Positions 8,700 to 17,022 of a stretch of DNA of 64,000 nt are shown piece by piece. Positions within the stretch are counted from its first letter, which is position 1. The number at the start of each line of letters is the position of its first letter. The stretch spans positions 1 to 64,000 of the forward strand of contig NZ_BJMM01000002.1 of assembly GCF_006539165.1 (NCBI RefSeq), written 5' to 3'. The notes beneath the pieces are model-generated. The model did not search any database. It saw nothing but the letters and a program-made list of their open reading frames with translations, and was not told where the DNA came from. A program made the position numbers and the translations under genes. The DNA is from Streptomyces cacaoi (GTDB taxonomy: Bacteria > Actinomycetota > Actinomycetes > Streptomycetales > Streptomycetaceae).

Positions 8700-9579
8700 C
8701 GCTCGTTCCCTCTCCCTGGCCGGCGGGCTGTGCGGCGGCCTCCGGGGCGCTGCCGAGGAGTTGCAGCAGCCGGGCCGCCTCCGTCGCGACGGCCTCACGC
8801 GCCGGAGCCACATACTTCCGAGAATCGATCAGCGCCGGATCCGCGTCCAGCGTCCCCCGCAGGCTACGGGTGAACGTGGAGACGAGGTGCGTCGATATGT
8901 TGATTTTCGTCATCCCCGCGGCGACCGCGGCACGCAGTTCCTCGTCCGGGACGCCCGAGGAACCGTGGAGGACGAGGGGGACGGGGAGGGCGGCGCGCAG
9001 GCTGCGGATCAGCTCGGTGTCCAGCTTCGCCGTCCGCTCCCGCATGGCGTGCGAGGAGCCCACGGCGACCGCCAGGGCATCGACGCCGGTGGCCGTCACG
9101 AACTCCAGCGCCTCCCCGGGATCCGTCCGTACGCCCGGCGCGTGCACCCCGTCCTTCCCGCCGACCTCCCCGAGCTCGGCCTCGACGAAGACGTCGCGGT
9201 CGTGGCACCAGGAGGTCAGCCGCCGGGTGGTGGCGAGGTTCTGCTCGTAGGGGAGGGTCGAGGCGTCGATCATCACCGAGCCGACACCGGCCTCCACGCC
9301 CTGGCGTACCAGCTCGGCCTCGGTGATGTGGTCCAGGTGCACCGAGACACCGGTGCGGGCCGCCTCGGCGAGGGCCAGGGTCGCCCTGGTGAGGGGCAGC
9401 AGACTGCCGTGGTAGCGCACGCAGTTCTCGCTGATCTGGAGAATGACGGGCACGCCCGTACGCTCGGCGGCGGTGACGAGCGCTTCGGCGGTCTCCAGGT
9501 GGATCACATTGAACGCGGCGGCTCCCACCCCGGCCGAGCGCGCCGAGGCCAGGATCGAGGCGGTGGATACAAGGGGCAT
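8686..9579 (-). CDS. Class II ketose-bisphosphate aldolase (KbaY/GatY/Fba-like)
   Basis: Zinc-dependent aldolase of 297 residues that should split a ketose 1,6-bisphosphate or a related phosphosugar. Family marks are AAFNVIHLETAEALVTAA, VSVHLDHITEAEL (zinc His and catalytic Asp near residue 81), GSVMIDASTLPYEQNL, VEAELGEVGGKDG, the glycine loop LAVAVGSSHAM and LVLHGSSGVPDEEL, then MTKINISTHL. Context with an AgaS-like SIS isomerase and a DeoR repressor favours the tagatose-bisphosphate/amino-sugar branch over glycolytic Fba. GAGGAA precedes the ATG. It lies 48 bases after the SIS gene and overlaps the regulator gene. Confidence 0.9.
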   Translation of the reverse strand: MPLVSTASILASARSAGVGAAAFNVIHLETAEALVTAAERTGVPVILQISENCVRYHGSLLPLTRATLALAEAARTGVSVHLDHITEAELVRQGVEAGVGSVMIDASTLPYEQNLATTRRLTSWCHDRDVFVEAELGEVGGKDGVHAPGVRTDPGEALEFVTATGVDALAVAVGSSHAMRERTAKLDTELIRSLRAALPVPLVLHGSSGVPDEELRAAVAAGMTKINISTHLVSTFTRSLRGTLDADPALIDSRKYVAPAREAVATEAARLLQLLGSAPEAAAQPAGQGEGTSGETP

Positions 9580-9627
9580 GGCTCTTCCTCGGGTTGGCAG
9601 GGCTCAGGGCCGGGGGCGGGGGAGTGC

Positions 9628-10524
9628 TCAGTTCTCCAGCATCACGGAGCGGGTGAGGCTGCGGGGGTTGTCCGGGTCGAGGCCGCGGGCGCGGGCACGC
9701 TCCAGGGCGATGCGCTGCACCAGCACCAGATCGGCCAGCGGGTCGCGGGAGTGGCGGACAAACCGGGCGCCGGTGCCGGTGACTTCGGCGCTCAGCCCCT
9801 CCGGCTCCGCTCCGAAGAGCCAGGTGACCCGGCCCGGGGCGGCGATGGCTATCGGGCCGTGCCGGTACTCCATCGCGGGGTAGGACTCCGTCCAGCTCTG
9901 CGACGCCTCGCGCATCTTCAGCGCGGCCTCGCGGGCCAGGCCGTAGGTCCAGCCGGTGCCGAGGAAGGTGAACTGCTCGGCGTCGATCCACTCCTGCTCG
10001 ACCGGCGCCTCCAGGGCCTCCCGTGCGTCCTGCACCGCGGTGCCGAGATCCTCGCCGAGGTGGGCGCGGAGCAGGGCGAGGGCGGAGGTGGCGAAGCGGG
10101 TCTGCACGACCGACTGCTCGTCGGCGAAGGGGAGTTCGACGGTGTGGTCGGAGAGCGGGGTGGCGGGGGTGTCGGGATCGCCGAGGATGCTGATGCTCGG
10201 GATGCGGCCGCGTGTCGACTCCAGCACCCGGAGCACCTCCGTCGTGGTGCCGGACCGGCTGATCGCCACCAGCGCGTCGTACCCCCGGGCCTCGCCGAGG
10301 GGGGCTTCGGAGGCGGCGAAGGCGTCCGTCACGCCCTGGCCGGCCGCCTCCCGCAGGGCCGCGTACGCCTGGGCCATGAACCACGAGGTGCCGCAGCCGA
10401 CGACGGCCACGCGTGCGCCGGGGGCCGGGAGCCCCTTCTCCGCGGCGCCCAACTCCGCCGCGGTGCGCCACACCTCGGGCTGACTGTGCAGTTCCCGTTC
10501 CATGTGCGTTGCTGTCGCGCTCAT
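9628..10524 (-). CDS. SIS-domain sugar-phosphate isomerase/deaminase (AgaS-like)
   Basis: Double-SIS protein of 298 residues, expected to act on an amino-sugar or keto-sugar phosphate. The first SIS motif is VAVVGCGTSWFMAQAYAALR (residues about 37-57), with the phosphate loop AISRSGTTTEVLRVLE (about 86-101). The second SIS half has FLGTGWTYGLAREAALKMRE and EYRHGPIAI, as in AgaS and the isomerase half of GlmS. GGAGGGGG lies six bases before the ATG. It is the first gene of the SIS, aldolase, DeoR operon. The substrate is unresolved: galactosamine, glucosamine or another phosphosugar are all possible. Confidence 0.88.
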   Translation of the reverse strand: MSATATHMERELHSQPEVWRTAAELGAAEKGLPAPGARVAVVGCGTSWFMAQAYAALREAAGQGVTDAFAASEAPLGEARGYDALVAISRSGTTTEVLRVLESTRGRIPSISILGDPDTPATPLSDHTVELPFADEQSVVQTRFATSALALLRAHLGEDLGTAVQDAREALEAPVEQEWIDAEQFTFLGTGWTYGLAREAALKMREASQSWTESYPAMEYRHGPIAIAAPGRVTWLFGAEPEGLSAEVTGTGARFVRHSRDPLADLVLVQRIALERARARGLDPDNPRSLTRSVMLEN

Positions 10525-10567
10525 GCGGTACCCCCTCCATGGCCGGGTCGGCCGTCACGATGGTGCA

Positions 10568-10613
10568 TGCGTGTTAGTGCGTGAAATCCGACTGCTTCGC
10601 TCAACTTTACGCA
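10568..10613 (-). promoter_or_regulatory. Candidate DeoR-type operator upstream of the sugar operon
   Basis: Two direct TGCGTG copies start at 10568 and 10578, ten bases apart. The second, TGCGTGAAA (10578-10586), is mirrored by TTTACGCA (10606-10613). Closely spaced direct and inverted short repeats are typical of DeoR-family operators, and the site lies 44 bases upstream of the first operon gene. Inferred from sequence only. Confidence 0.5.
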
Positions 10614-10717
10614 AAGAACGGCGGGGGCGTCCATACCTCTTACGAGGGACGCCGGCCCCGTGCCGGGAGGCGGGCTGCCCTGTGCGGTCGTGGGGTGGCG
10701 CCGGGCGTGCGAACGCG

Positions 10718-10750
10718 CCGGAGGGGCGCGGGATCTCCGCGCCCCTCCGG
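10718..10750 (-). terminator. Perfect 14-bp hairpin after the DUF1203 gene
   Basis: CCGGAGGGGCGCGG (10718-10731) pairs perfectly with 10737-10750 around a GATCT loop. It lies downstream of the minus-strand DUF1203 gene that ends at 10847, and would insulate the sugar operon promoter from read-through. Confidence 0.65.
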
Positions 10751-10760
10751 GCAGTTCTCT

Positions 10761-10832
10761 GTCGGTCGAGTCGGTCGGGTCGGTCGGGTCGGTCGGGTCG
10801 GTCGAGTCGGTCGAGTCGGTCGGGCTGGTCGG
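10761..10832. repeat. Eight tandem 9-bp repeats
   Basis: Eight head-to-tail copies of GTCGGTCGG or GTCGGTCGA; the last has one change (GCTGGTCGG). The array lies between the stop of the DUF1203 gene and its terminator hairpin. It looks like an unstable minisatellite and may differ between strains. Confidence 0.9.
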
Positions 10833-10846
10833 CCGGTCGGGGCCGG

Positions 10847-11419
10847 TCACGGGTCCGTGCGGCGCGTCTCCACGAGGAAGCAGCCGAACTCCACGGCCCG
10901 TACGTGCACGGTGGCCACCCGGGGATCCGCGTACAGCTGGTCCAGGCCCTCCTCGATGGTCGGCGCGCCGTCCGGGCGGCTCCGGTCGAGCAGCAGCCCT
11001 CCGAGGATCCGTCCCTCGCCGGAGTAGGCGCGCAGTGTGCGGCGTTCGCCCCGCATCGCGTCGGGGAAGCGGCCGTGGGGCGTGCCGGGGTCTCCGCCGC
11101 AGTCGTGCGCGTGCAGGAAGACCGGGCCCGACTCGTCGTACGCGGCGGGGTCGGCGCCCGTCTCGCGTGCCCAGCGCCGCAGCGGTGCGTACGAGGCGAA
11201 GGCCAAGGTCTCGCCGGGCGTGCTGCGTCCGAAGCAGCAGCGCAGCGGGTTGCCGCCGTCGGTGTCGGTGATCCGCCGGGTGGCCGCCCCGGTGTCGTCC
11301 CGCTCGCGCAGCTGAGCGAGGAGTTCGGCGGGCAGCGGGTGCACCGCCCAGTGGGCGGCGGAACGGGGGTCCGTGGTGTCCGTGCCGGGGGTGCGGTGTG
11401 TGGCGTGCGGTGTGCTCAT
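10847..11419 (-). CDS. DUF1203 domain-containing protein
   Basis: Conserved protein of 190 residues with no known function. DUF1203 features are HPLPAELLAQL near the start, the NPLRCCFGRSTPGETLAFASY segment in pieces, GPVFLHAHDCGG near residue 100, and a C-terminal strand VATVHVRAVEFGCFLVE. Cysteines at the CCFG and HDCGG positions may be functional, but this is not established. No signal peptide or membrane segment is visible. GGAGA lies four to five bases before the ATG. It is transcribed away from the MFS pump gene with 168 bases between them. Confidence 0.82.
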   Translation of the reverse strand: MSTPHATHRTPGTDTTDPRSAAHWAVHPLPAELLAQLRERDDTGAATRRITDTDGGNPLRCCFGRSTPGETLAFASYAPLRRWARETGADPAAYDESGPVFLHAHDCGGDPGTPHGRFPDAMRGERRTLRAYSGEGRILGGLLLDRSRPDGAPTIEEGLDQLYADPRVATVHVRAVEFGCFLVETRRTDP

Positions 11420-11505
11420 GGTCTCCAGGTTCCGTCGTTCCGGGCGGCGTCGCTGGCGGAAATACGGCGTCGCGTTCCGCCCGGTGAGACGGCGCGGAAA
11501 GGGCG

Positions 11506-11568
11506 TTGACGGGCTCGCGCGGGGATTTCTACGCTCACATCACAAGACAGAGAGTTTCAATATGTGAG
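11506..11568 (+). promoter_or_regulatory. Promoter and inverted repeat upstream of the MFS gene
   Basis: TTGACG (11506-11511) and TACGCT (11530-11535) are spaced 18 bases apart, a good vegetative promoter. CTCACAT (11534-11540) and ATGTGAG (11562-11568) form an inverted repeat overlapping the -10 and the transcript start, a likely repressor site. No regulator gene is adjacent, so the repressor is unknown. Confidence 0.55.
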
Positions 11569-11587
11569 ACGCGGAATGTGGGACGCG

Positions 11588-13093
11588 ATGAGTGAACAGC
11601 CTCTCCGTGCGGCTTCTGACGGGGCAGCGGTCTTCGACCGGGCGCCGGGCGCGGCCACGGGCCGGCCGCGGGGCCGCGCCCGGCCCCTGCTCGGGTTCAC
11701 CGGGATCTGCCTCGGCTACTTCGTGATCATCCTGGACGGCAGCGTGCTCAACGTCGCCGTGCCCACCATCCGTGCGGGCCTGGGCAGTTCGATGGCCGGT
11801 GCCCAGTGGGTGCTGAACGCGTACACGCTCACGCTGGCCGCCCTGCTGCTCACCGCCGGGGCGCTGGGCGACCGGATGGGCCTGCGGCGGATGCTGCTGG
11901 GAGGGCTCGCGGTGTTCGCGCTCGCGTCGGCGGCCTGCGCCGCCGCGCAGGGCACCGCCGCACTCGTGGCGGCCCGTGCCGCGCAGGGCACCGCCGCACT
12001 CGTGGCGGCCCGTGCCGTGCAGGGCATCGGGGCCGCCGCGCTGCTGCCCGCGACGCTGGCGCTGATCCCGCATCTGTTCCCGGCGGCGGCCGCCCGGTCC
12101 CGCGCCACGGTCGTCTGGGTCGCGACGGGGGCGATATCGATGGCCGTCGGGCCGCTCGTCGGCGGCGTCCTCGTCGACACCGTCGGCTGGCGGTCCATCT
12201 TCCTGATCAACCTGCCGCTCGGCGTCGCCGGGATCCTCCTGGTGCGGGCCGGGGTGGCCGAGACACCCAGGCGCCGTACGCCGGTCGACCGGGCGGGGCA
12301 GATCGCCGCCGCGCTGACGCTCGCGTCCCTGACGGCCGGGCTGGTGCAGGCCGGTTCGGCGGGCTGGTCAGCGCCCGTCACCCTGGGGCTGCTCGCCGGA
12401 TCGGCCGTCGCGGGGGCGTGGTTCGTGTGGTGGGCGCGCCGGGCGCCGCATCCGATGCTGCCGCCGTCGTTCTTCGCCGTCCGCATCAGGACGTCGGCCG
12501 TCGCGAGCGCGGGCCTGATGGGATTCGTCTTCTACGGGGCGCTGTTCGTGATGTCCCTGTACTTCCAGCAGCTGCGCGGCTGGTCGGCGGCCGGGGCCGG
12601 GGTGGCTCTGCTGCCGATGACCGTGGGCAGCACCGTCGGCCCGCTGCTGCTGTACCGGCCGCTGTCCGAGCGCTTCGGTCACCGCCTCCTGCTGCCCGCC
12701 GGGTTCGTGTGCTGTGCGGCCGGAGTCGTGACCCTGGCGCTCGCCGGTCCCGACGCGCCGTACTCCGCAACAGCTGTGGGACTGCTGCTCATCGGGGTCG
12801 CCAGCACGATGGCCTTCTCCGCGCTGACGTCGCTGCTGATGGCGAACGTCCCGCAGGAGCTGTCGGGGTTGGCGTCGGGGGTGCAGAACACCAGCCGGCA
12901 GAGCGGGGCGCTCATCGCCGTCGCGGTCCTGGGCGCGCTGCTGAACGGCTCCTCGCCGCGGCAGGGGCTGCCGGCCGCCTTCGCCGTCCTCGTGGGCGCC
13001 GTCCTGCTCGGTGTCGCCGTCGGCGTGTGCGCCCTGCGGGCCGCCGGTACGGCCGGGCGGGAGCACGCCGGCCAGGGAGGGTCTTCCGAGTAG
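11588..13093 (+). CDS. DHA2-type MFS drug exporter with 12-residue duplication
   Basis: Major facilitator pump of 501 residues with about 14 transmembrane helices, EmrB/QacA type. Motif A is GALGDRMGLRRMLLGG (helix 2-3 loop) and motif C is GPLVGGVLVDTVGWRSIFLINLP (helix 5 onward, in pieces). It should export hydrophobic compounds using the proton gradient. A perfect 36-bp tandem duplication (11945-11980 and 11981-12016) repeats AQGTAALVAARA just before VQGIGAAALLPATLAL in helix 4. Relatives have one copy, so helix 4 should be lengthened or bulged. ATG 11588 is preferred over GTG 11564. Its 3' end lies in a repeat element shared with 37321-37379. Confidence 0.9.
   Translation: MSEQPLRAASDGAAVFDRAPGAATGRPRGRARPLLGFTGICLGYFVIILDGSVLNVAVPTIRAGLGSSMAGAQWVLNAYTLTLAALLLTAGALGDRMGLRRMLLGGLAVFALASAACAAAQGTAALVAARAAQGTAALVAARAVQGIGAAALLPATLALIPHLFPAAAARSRATVVWVATGAISMAVGPLVGGVLVDTVGWRSIFLINLPLGVAGILLVRAGVAETPRRRTPVDRAGQIAAALTLASLTAGLVQAGSAGWSAPVTLGLLAGSAVAGAWFVWWARRAPHPMLPPSFFAVRIRTSAVASAGLMGFVFYGALFVMSLYFQQLRGWSAAGAGVALLPMTVGSTVGPLLLYRPLSERFGHRLLLPAGFVCCAAGVVTLALAGPDAPYSATAVGLLLIGVASTMAFSALTSLLMANVPQELSGLASGVQNTSRQSGALIAVAVLGALLNGSSPRQGLPAAFAVLVGAVLLGVAVGVCALRAAGTAGREHAGQGGSSE
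11945..12016. repeat. Perfect 36-bp tandem duplication in the MFS gene
   Basis: Two identical 36-base copies, in frame, each coding AQGTAALVAARA with flanks. A third partial copy (GTGCAGGGC) follows. It looks like a recent slippage event. Confidence 0.97.
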
Positions 13094-13133
13094 CGGCGTC
13101 CGCCCGTCGGGCAGGCGGGACTTCGCCGACACG
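13074..13133. repeat. Copy 1 of a ~60-bp dispersed hairpin element
   Basis: Closely resembles 37321-37379: shared blocks include AGGGAG, GTCTTC, GAG, TAGCGG, TCCGCCCG, CAGGCGGGACT and GACACG, in the same order with small indels. The inner arms TCCGCC and GGCGGGA can pair. This copy supplies the last codons and the stop of the MFS gene. Confidence 0.75.
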
Positions 13134-13186
13134 ACCTGGGGGCGCGGGGTGGCGCGGAACGGCTGGTGCTCCGGCCGTCCCGGGTC

Positions 13187-13241
13187 TTGTGGAACGGAAA
13201 AGCGGTTCTTAGCATTCCTGGTGTTACATCAGATGTGTCAC
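13187..13241 (+). promoter_or_regulatory. Promoter and palindromic operator for the acyl-CoA operon
   Basis: TTGTGG (13187-13192) and TAGCAT (13210-13215) are 17 bases apart. The palindrome with arms GTGTTACATC and GATGTGTCAC (13221-13241, central A, two mismatched positions) lies right at the expected transcription start, 15 bases before the racemase ATG. This is a classic repressor position. The binder may be a TetR- or GntR-type regulator encoded elsewhere, or the MerR protein nearby. Confidence 0.6.
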
Positions 13242-13256
13242 AGCGCTGGGGGCTTG

Positions 13257-14459
13257 ATGACAGCAGCCGGAGAGCAGTCCCGTTCCGGCCCGCGGCCCTC
13301 CTCCGGGCCCGGGCCGGCCGGTCCCCTCGCCGGGGTGCGGGTCGTGGAGCTGGCGGGAATCGGGCCCGGCCCGTTCGCGGCCATGACGCTGGCCGATCTG
13401 GGCGCCGATGTGGTGCGCGTCGACCGGCCGGGCGGCGGGGGCCTCGCGATCCCGCACCGGCACGACGTCACCAACCGCAACAAGCGCTCCGTGCTGCTGG
13501 ATCTCAAGCAGCCGGCGGGGGTCGAGGCCGTGCTCGCCCTCGCCGAGCGGGCCGACATCCTCGTCGAGGGCTTCCGGCCGGGGGTCGCCGAGCGGCTCGG
13601 TGTGGGCCCCGACGCCTGTCTGGCCCGCAACTCCCGGCTGGTGTACGGCCGGATGACCGGCTGGGGCCAGGACGGCCCGCTGGCGCACCGCGCCGGGCAC
13701 GACATCGGCTACATCGCCGTCACCGGCGCGCTCGGCATGACGGGCGCGCCCGACGGCCCGCCGTACGCCCCGGCCAATCTTCTGGGCGACTACGCGGGAG
13801 GCGCGCTCTACCTCGTCATCGGGGTGCTGGCGGCGCTCCAGCACGCCCGCGCCGAGGGCGGCGCCGGGCAGGTGGTGGACGCCGCGATCGTCGACGGGAC
13901 GAGCCATCTGACGGCGATGATCCAGGGGATGCTCGCCGCGGGCGGCTGGCAGGACCGGCGCGGCGCGAATCTGCTGGACGGCGGCGCGCCGTTCTACGGC
14001 ACCTACGCCACCAAGGACGGCGGATACATGGCCGTCGGCGCCCTGGAGCCCAAGTTCTACGCCGAGTTCGTACGGCTGCTCGGTCTCGCCGAACAGGCAC
14101 CGGCGCGGGACGACCCCGCCGCCTGGGCCGCGCTGCGCGAGGCCGTCGCGGCGCGCTTCGCCTCCCGCACCCGCGCGGAGTGGACGCGGGTGTTCGAGGA
14201 CTCCGACGCCTGTGTGGCGCCCGTCCTCTCCCTCACCGAGGCGCCCCACCACCCCCATCTCGCCGCCCGGGGCACCTATGTCGACCACGCGGGCATCACC
14301 CAGCCGGCGCCCGCACCCCGGTTCTCCGCCACCCCCACCGCCGTCGCCTCGGGCCCCGCCCGGCCCGGCGCGCACGCCGCCGAGGTGGCCAGGGACTGGG
14401 CGGCGCCCGAGGTCGAGGCGGCGGCCCTACCGTCCGAAGGAGCGCAGTCCACCCCATGA
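13257..14459 (+). CDS. CaiB-family CoA transferase / alpha-methylacyl-CoA racemase
   Basis: Type III CoA-transferase-fold protein of 400 residues, closest to alpha-methylacyl-CoA racemases that interconvert 2-methyl-branched acyl-CoA epimers for beta-oxidation. Motifs are VRVVELAGIGPGPFAAMTLA, LGADVVRVDRPGG, NKRSVLLDLKQPAG, LVEGFRPGVAERLG, YGRMTGWGQDGPLAHRAGHD (catalytic His/Asp region near residues 141-151) and GGAPFYGTYATKDGG. The GWGQDGP and AGHDIGY pattern is typical of the racemase group. ATG 13257 has a G-rich site six bases upstream. Its stop overlaps the next gene by four bases (ATGA), so it is coupled to the acyl-CoA dehydrogenase. Branched fatty acids, abundant in Streptomyces, are plausible substrates. 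Confidence 0.88.
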   Translation: MTAAGEQSRSGPRPSSGPGPAGPLAGVRVVELAGIGPGPFAAMTLADLGADVVRVDRPGGGGLAIPHRHDVTNRNKRSVLLDLKQPAGVEAVLALAERADILVEGFRPGVAERLGVGPDACLARNSRLVYGRMTGWGQDGPLAHRAGHDIGYIAVTGALGMTGAPDGPPYAPANLLGDYAGGALYLVIGVLAALQHARAEGGAGQVVDAAIVDGTSHLTAMIQGMLAAGGWQDRRGANLLDGGAPFYGTYATKDGGYMAVGALEPKFYAEFVRLLGLAEQAPARDDPAAWAALREAVAARFASRTRAEWTRVFEDSDACVAPVLSLTEAPHHPHLAARGTYVDHAGITQPAPAPRFSATPTAVASGPARPGAHAAEVARDWAAPEVEAAALPSEGAQSTP

Positions 14460-15598
14460 AGCGCCGCATCTTCACCGAGGAGCACGAGGCGTTCCGCGCC
14501 ACGGTCCGCACCTTTCTGGCCAAGGAGGTCGAGCCGCACTACGAGCAGTGGGAGCGGGACGGCATCGTCTCGCGGGAGGCGTGGCGGGCCGCCGGCCGGC
14601 AGGGGCTGCTGGGCATGGCCGTCCCGGAGGAGTACGGCGGCGGGGGCGAGCCGGACTTCCGGTACGCGGCCGTGCTCACCGAGGAGTTCGCCCGGGCGGG
14701 CGCCGCCGGGCTGGCCGTCGGGCTGCACAACGACATCGTCGGGCCGTATCTGACCGGCCTGGCCACCGAGGAGCAGAAGCGCCGCTGGCTGCCGGGCTTC
14801 TGCTCCGGGGAGACCGTCACCGCGATCGCCATGACCGAACCCGGCGCCGGCTCCGACCTCCAGGGCATACGCACGACGGCGGAGGAGCACGGCGACCACT
14901 GGGTGCTCAACGGCTCGAAGACGTTCATCTCCAACGGCATCCTCGCCGACCTCGTGATCGTCGTGGCGCGGACGACGCCGGAGGGCGGGGCGCACGGGCT
15001 GAGTCTGTTCGTCGTCGAGCGGGGTGCGGAGGGCTTCGAGCGGGGCCGTAATCTGGCCAAGATCGGCCAGCACGCCCAGGACACCGCCGAGTTGTTCTTC
15101 CACGACGTGCGGGTGCCGAAGGAGAATCTGCTCGGCGAGCTGAACGGCGCGTTCGTCCACCTCATGACGCATCTGGCGCAGGAGCGGATGGGCATCGCGG
15201 TCGCGGGGATCGCCGCCGCCGAGCAGCTGCTGGAGATCACCACGGCGTACGTCAAGGAGCGCGAGGCGTTCGGCCGTCCGCTCGCCAGGCTCCAGCACAT
15301 CCGCTTCGAGATCGCGGAGATGGCCACGGAGTGCGCCGTGACGCGCTCCTTCCTGGACCGCTGCATCGAGGACCACGCGAACGGCGAACTGGACGCCACG
15401 CACGCCTCGATGGCCAAGTGGTGGGCGACCGAGCTGCAAAAGCGCGTCGCCGACCGCTGCCTCCAACTCCACGGCGGATACGGGTACATGAGCGAGTACC
15501 CCGTCGCCCGGGCGTTCACCGACGGCCGTATCCAGACCATCTACGGCGGGACCACCGAGATCATGAAGGAGATCATCGGCCGTTCGCTGCTCGGCTGA
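14456..15598 (+). CDS. Acyl-CoA dehydrogenase
   Basis: FAD flavoprotein of 380 residues catalysing the first step of beta-oxidation. Both family signatures are intact: AIAMTEPGAGSDLQGIRT (residues about 122-139) and the C-terminal QLHGGYGYMSEYPVARAF with the YGGTTEIMKEIIGRSLLG tail. The catalytic base is expected to be the glutamate in YGGTTEIM. The N-terminal ACAD helix bundle begins FTEEHEAFRATVRTFL. It overlaps the racemase gene by four bases and is followed after 111 bases by the thiolase. Chain-length specificity cannot be read from sequence. Confidence 0.95.
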   Translation: MKRRIFTEEHEAFRATVRTFLAKEVEPHYEQWERDGIVSREAWRAAGRQGLLGMAVPEEYGGGGEPDFRYAAVLTEEFARAGAAGLAVGLHNDIVGPYLTGLATEEQKRRWLPGFCSGETVTAIAMTEPGAGSDLQGIRTTAEEHGDHWVLNGSKTFISNGILADLVIVVARTTPEGGAHGLSLFVVERGAEGFERGRNLAKIGQHAQDTAELFFHDVRVPKENLLGELNGAFVHLMTHLAQERMGIAVAGIAAAEQLLEITTAYVKEREAFGRPLARLQHIRFEIAEMATECAVTRSFLDRCIEDHANGELDATHASMAKWWATELQKRVADRCLQLHGGYGYMSEYPVARAFTDGRIQTIYGGTTEIMKEIIGRSLLG

Positions 15599-15602
15599 AC
15601 CC

Positions 15603-15631
15603 CGCCGCCCCGCCGCCCCGCCGCCCCGCCG
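15603..15631. repeat. Short tandem 8-bp repeats
   Basis: About three and a half copies of CCGCCCCG in the acyl-CoA dehydrogenase to thiolase spacer. It is a GC-rich simple repeat with no evident function. Confidence 0.7.
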
Positions 15632-15709
15632 CACGCCTGACGCGCTCCACGCCCCACGCCCCGCACCGGGCACCGGCCCCGCACCCGTACACCCGAGAAA
15701 GGCACCACA

Positions 15710-16924
<1,215 letters not shown>

Positions 16925-17022
16925 AGCCGGCCGCCGCCGGCCGCCGGCCGGCCTCCCGATCCGCGACGAACCGGGCCGCCGCGACGCGCGCGGGCCCGCA
17001 CCGACCTTGGAGACGACCAGAA

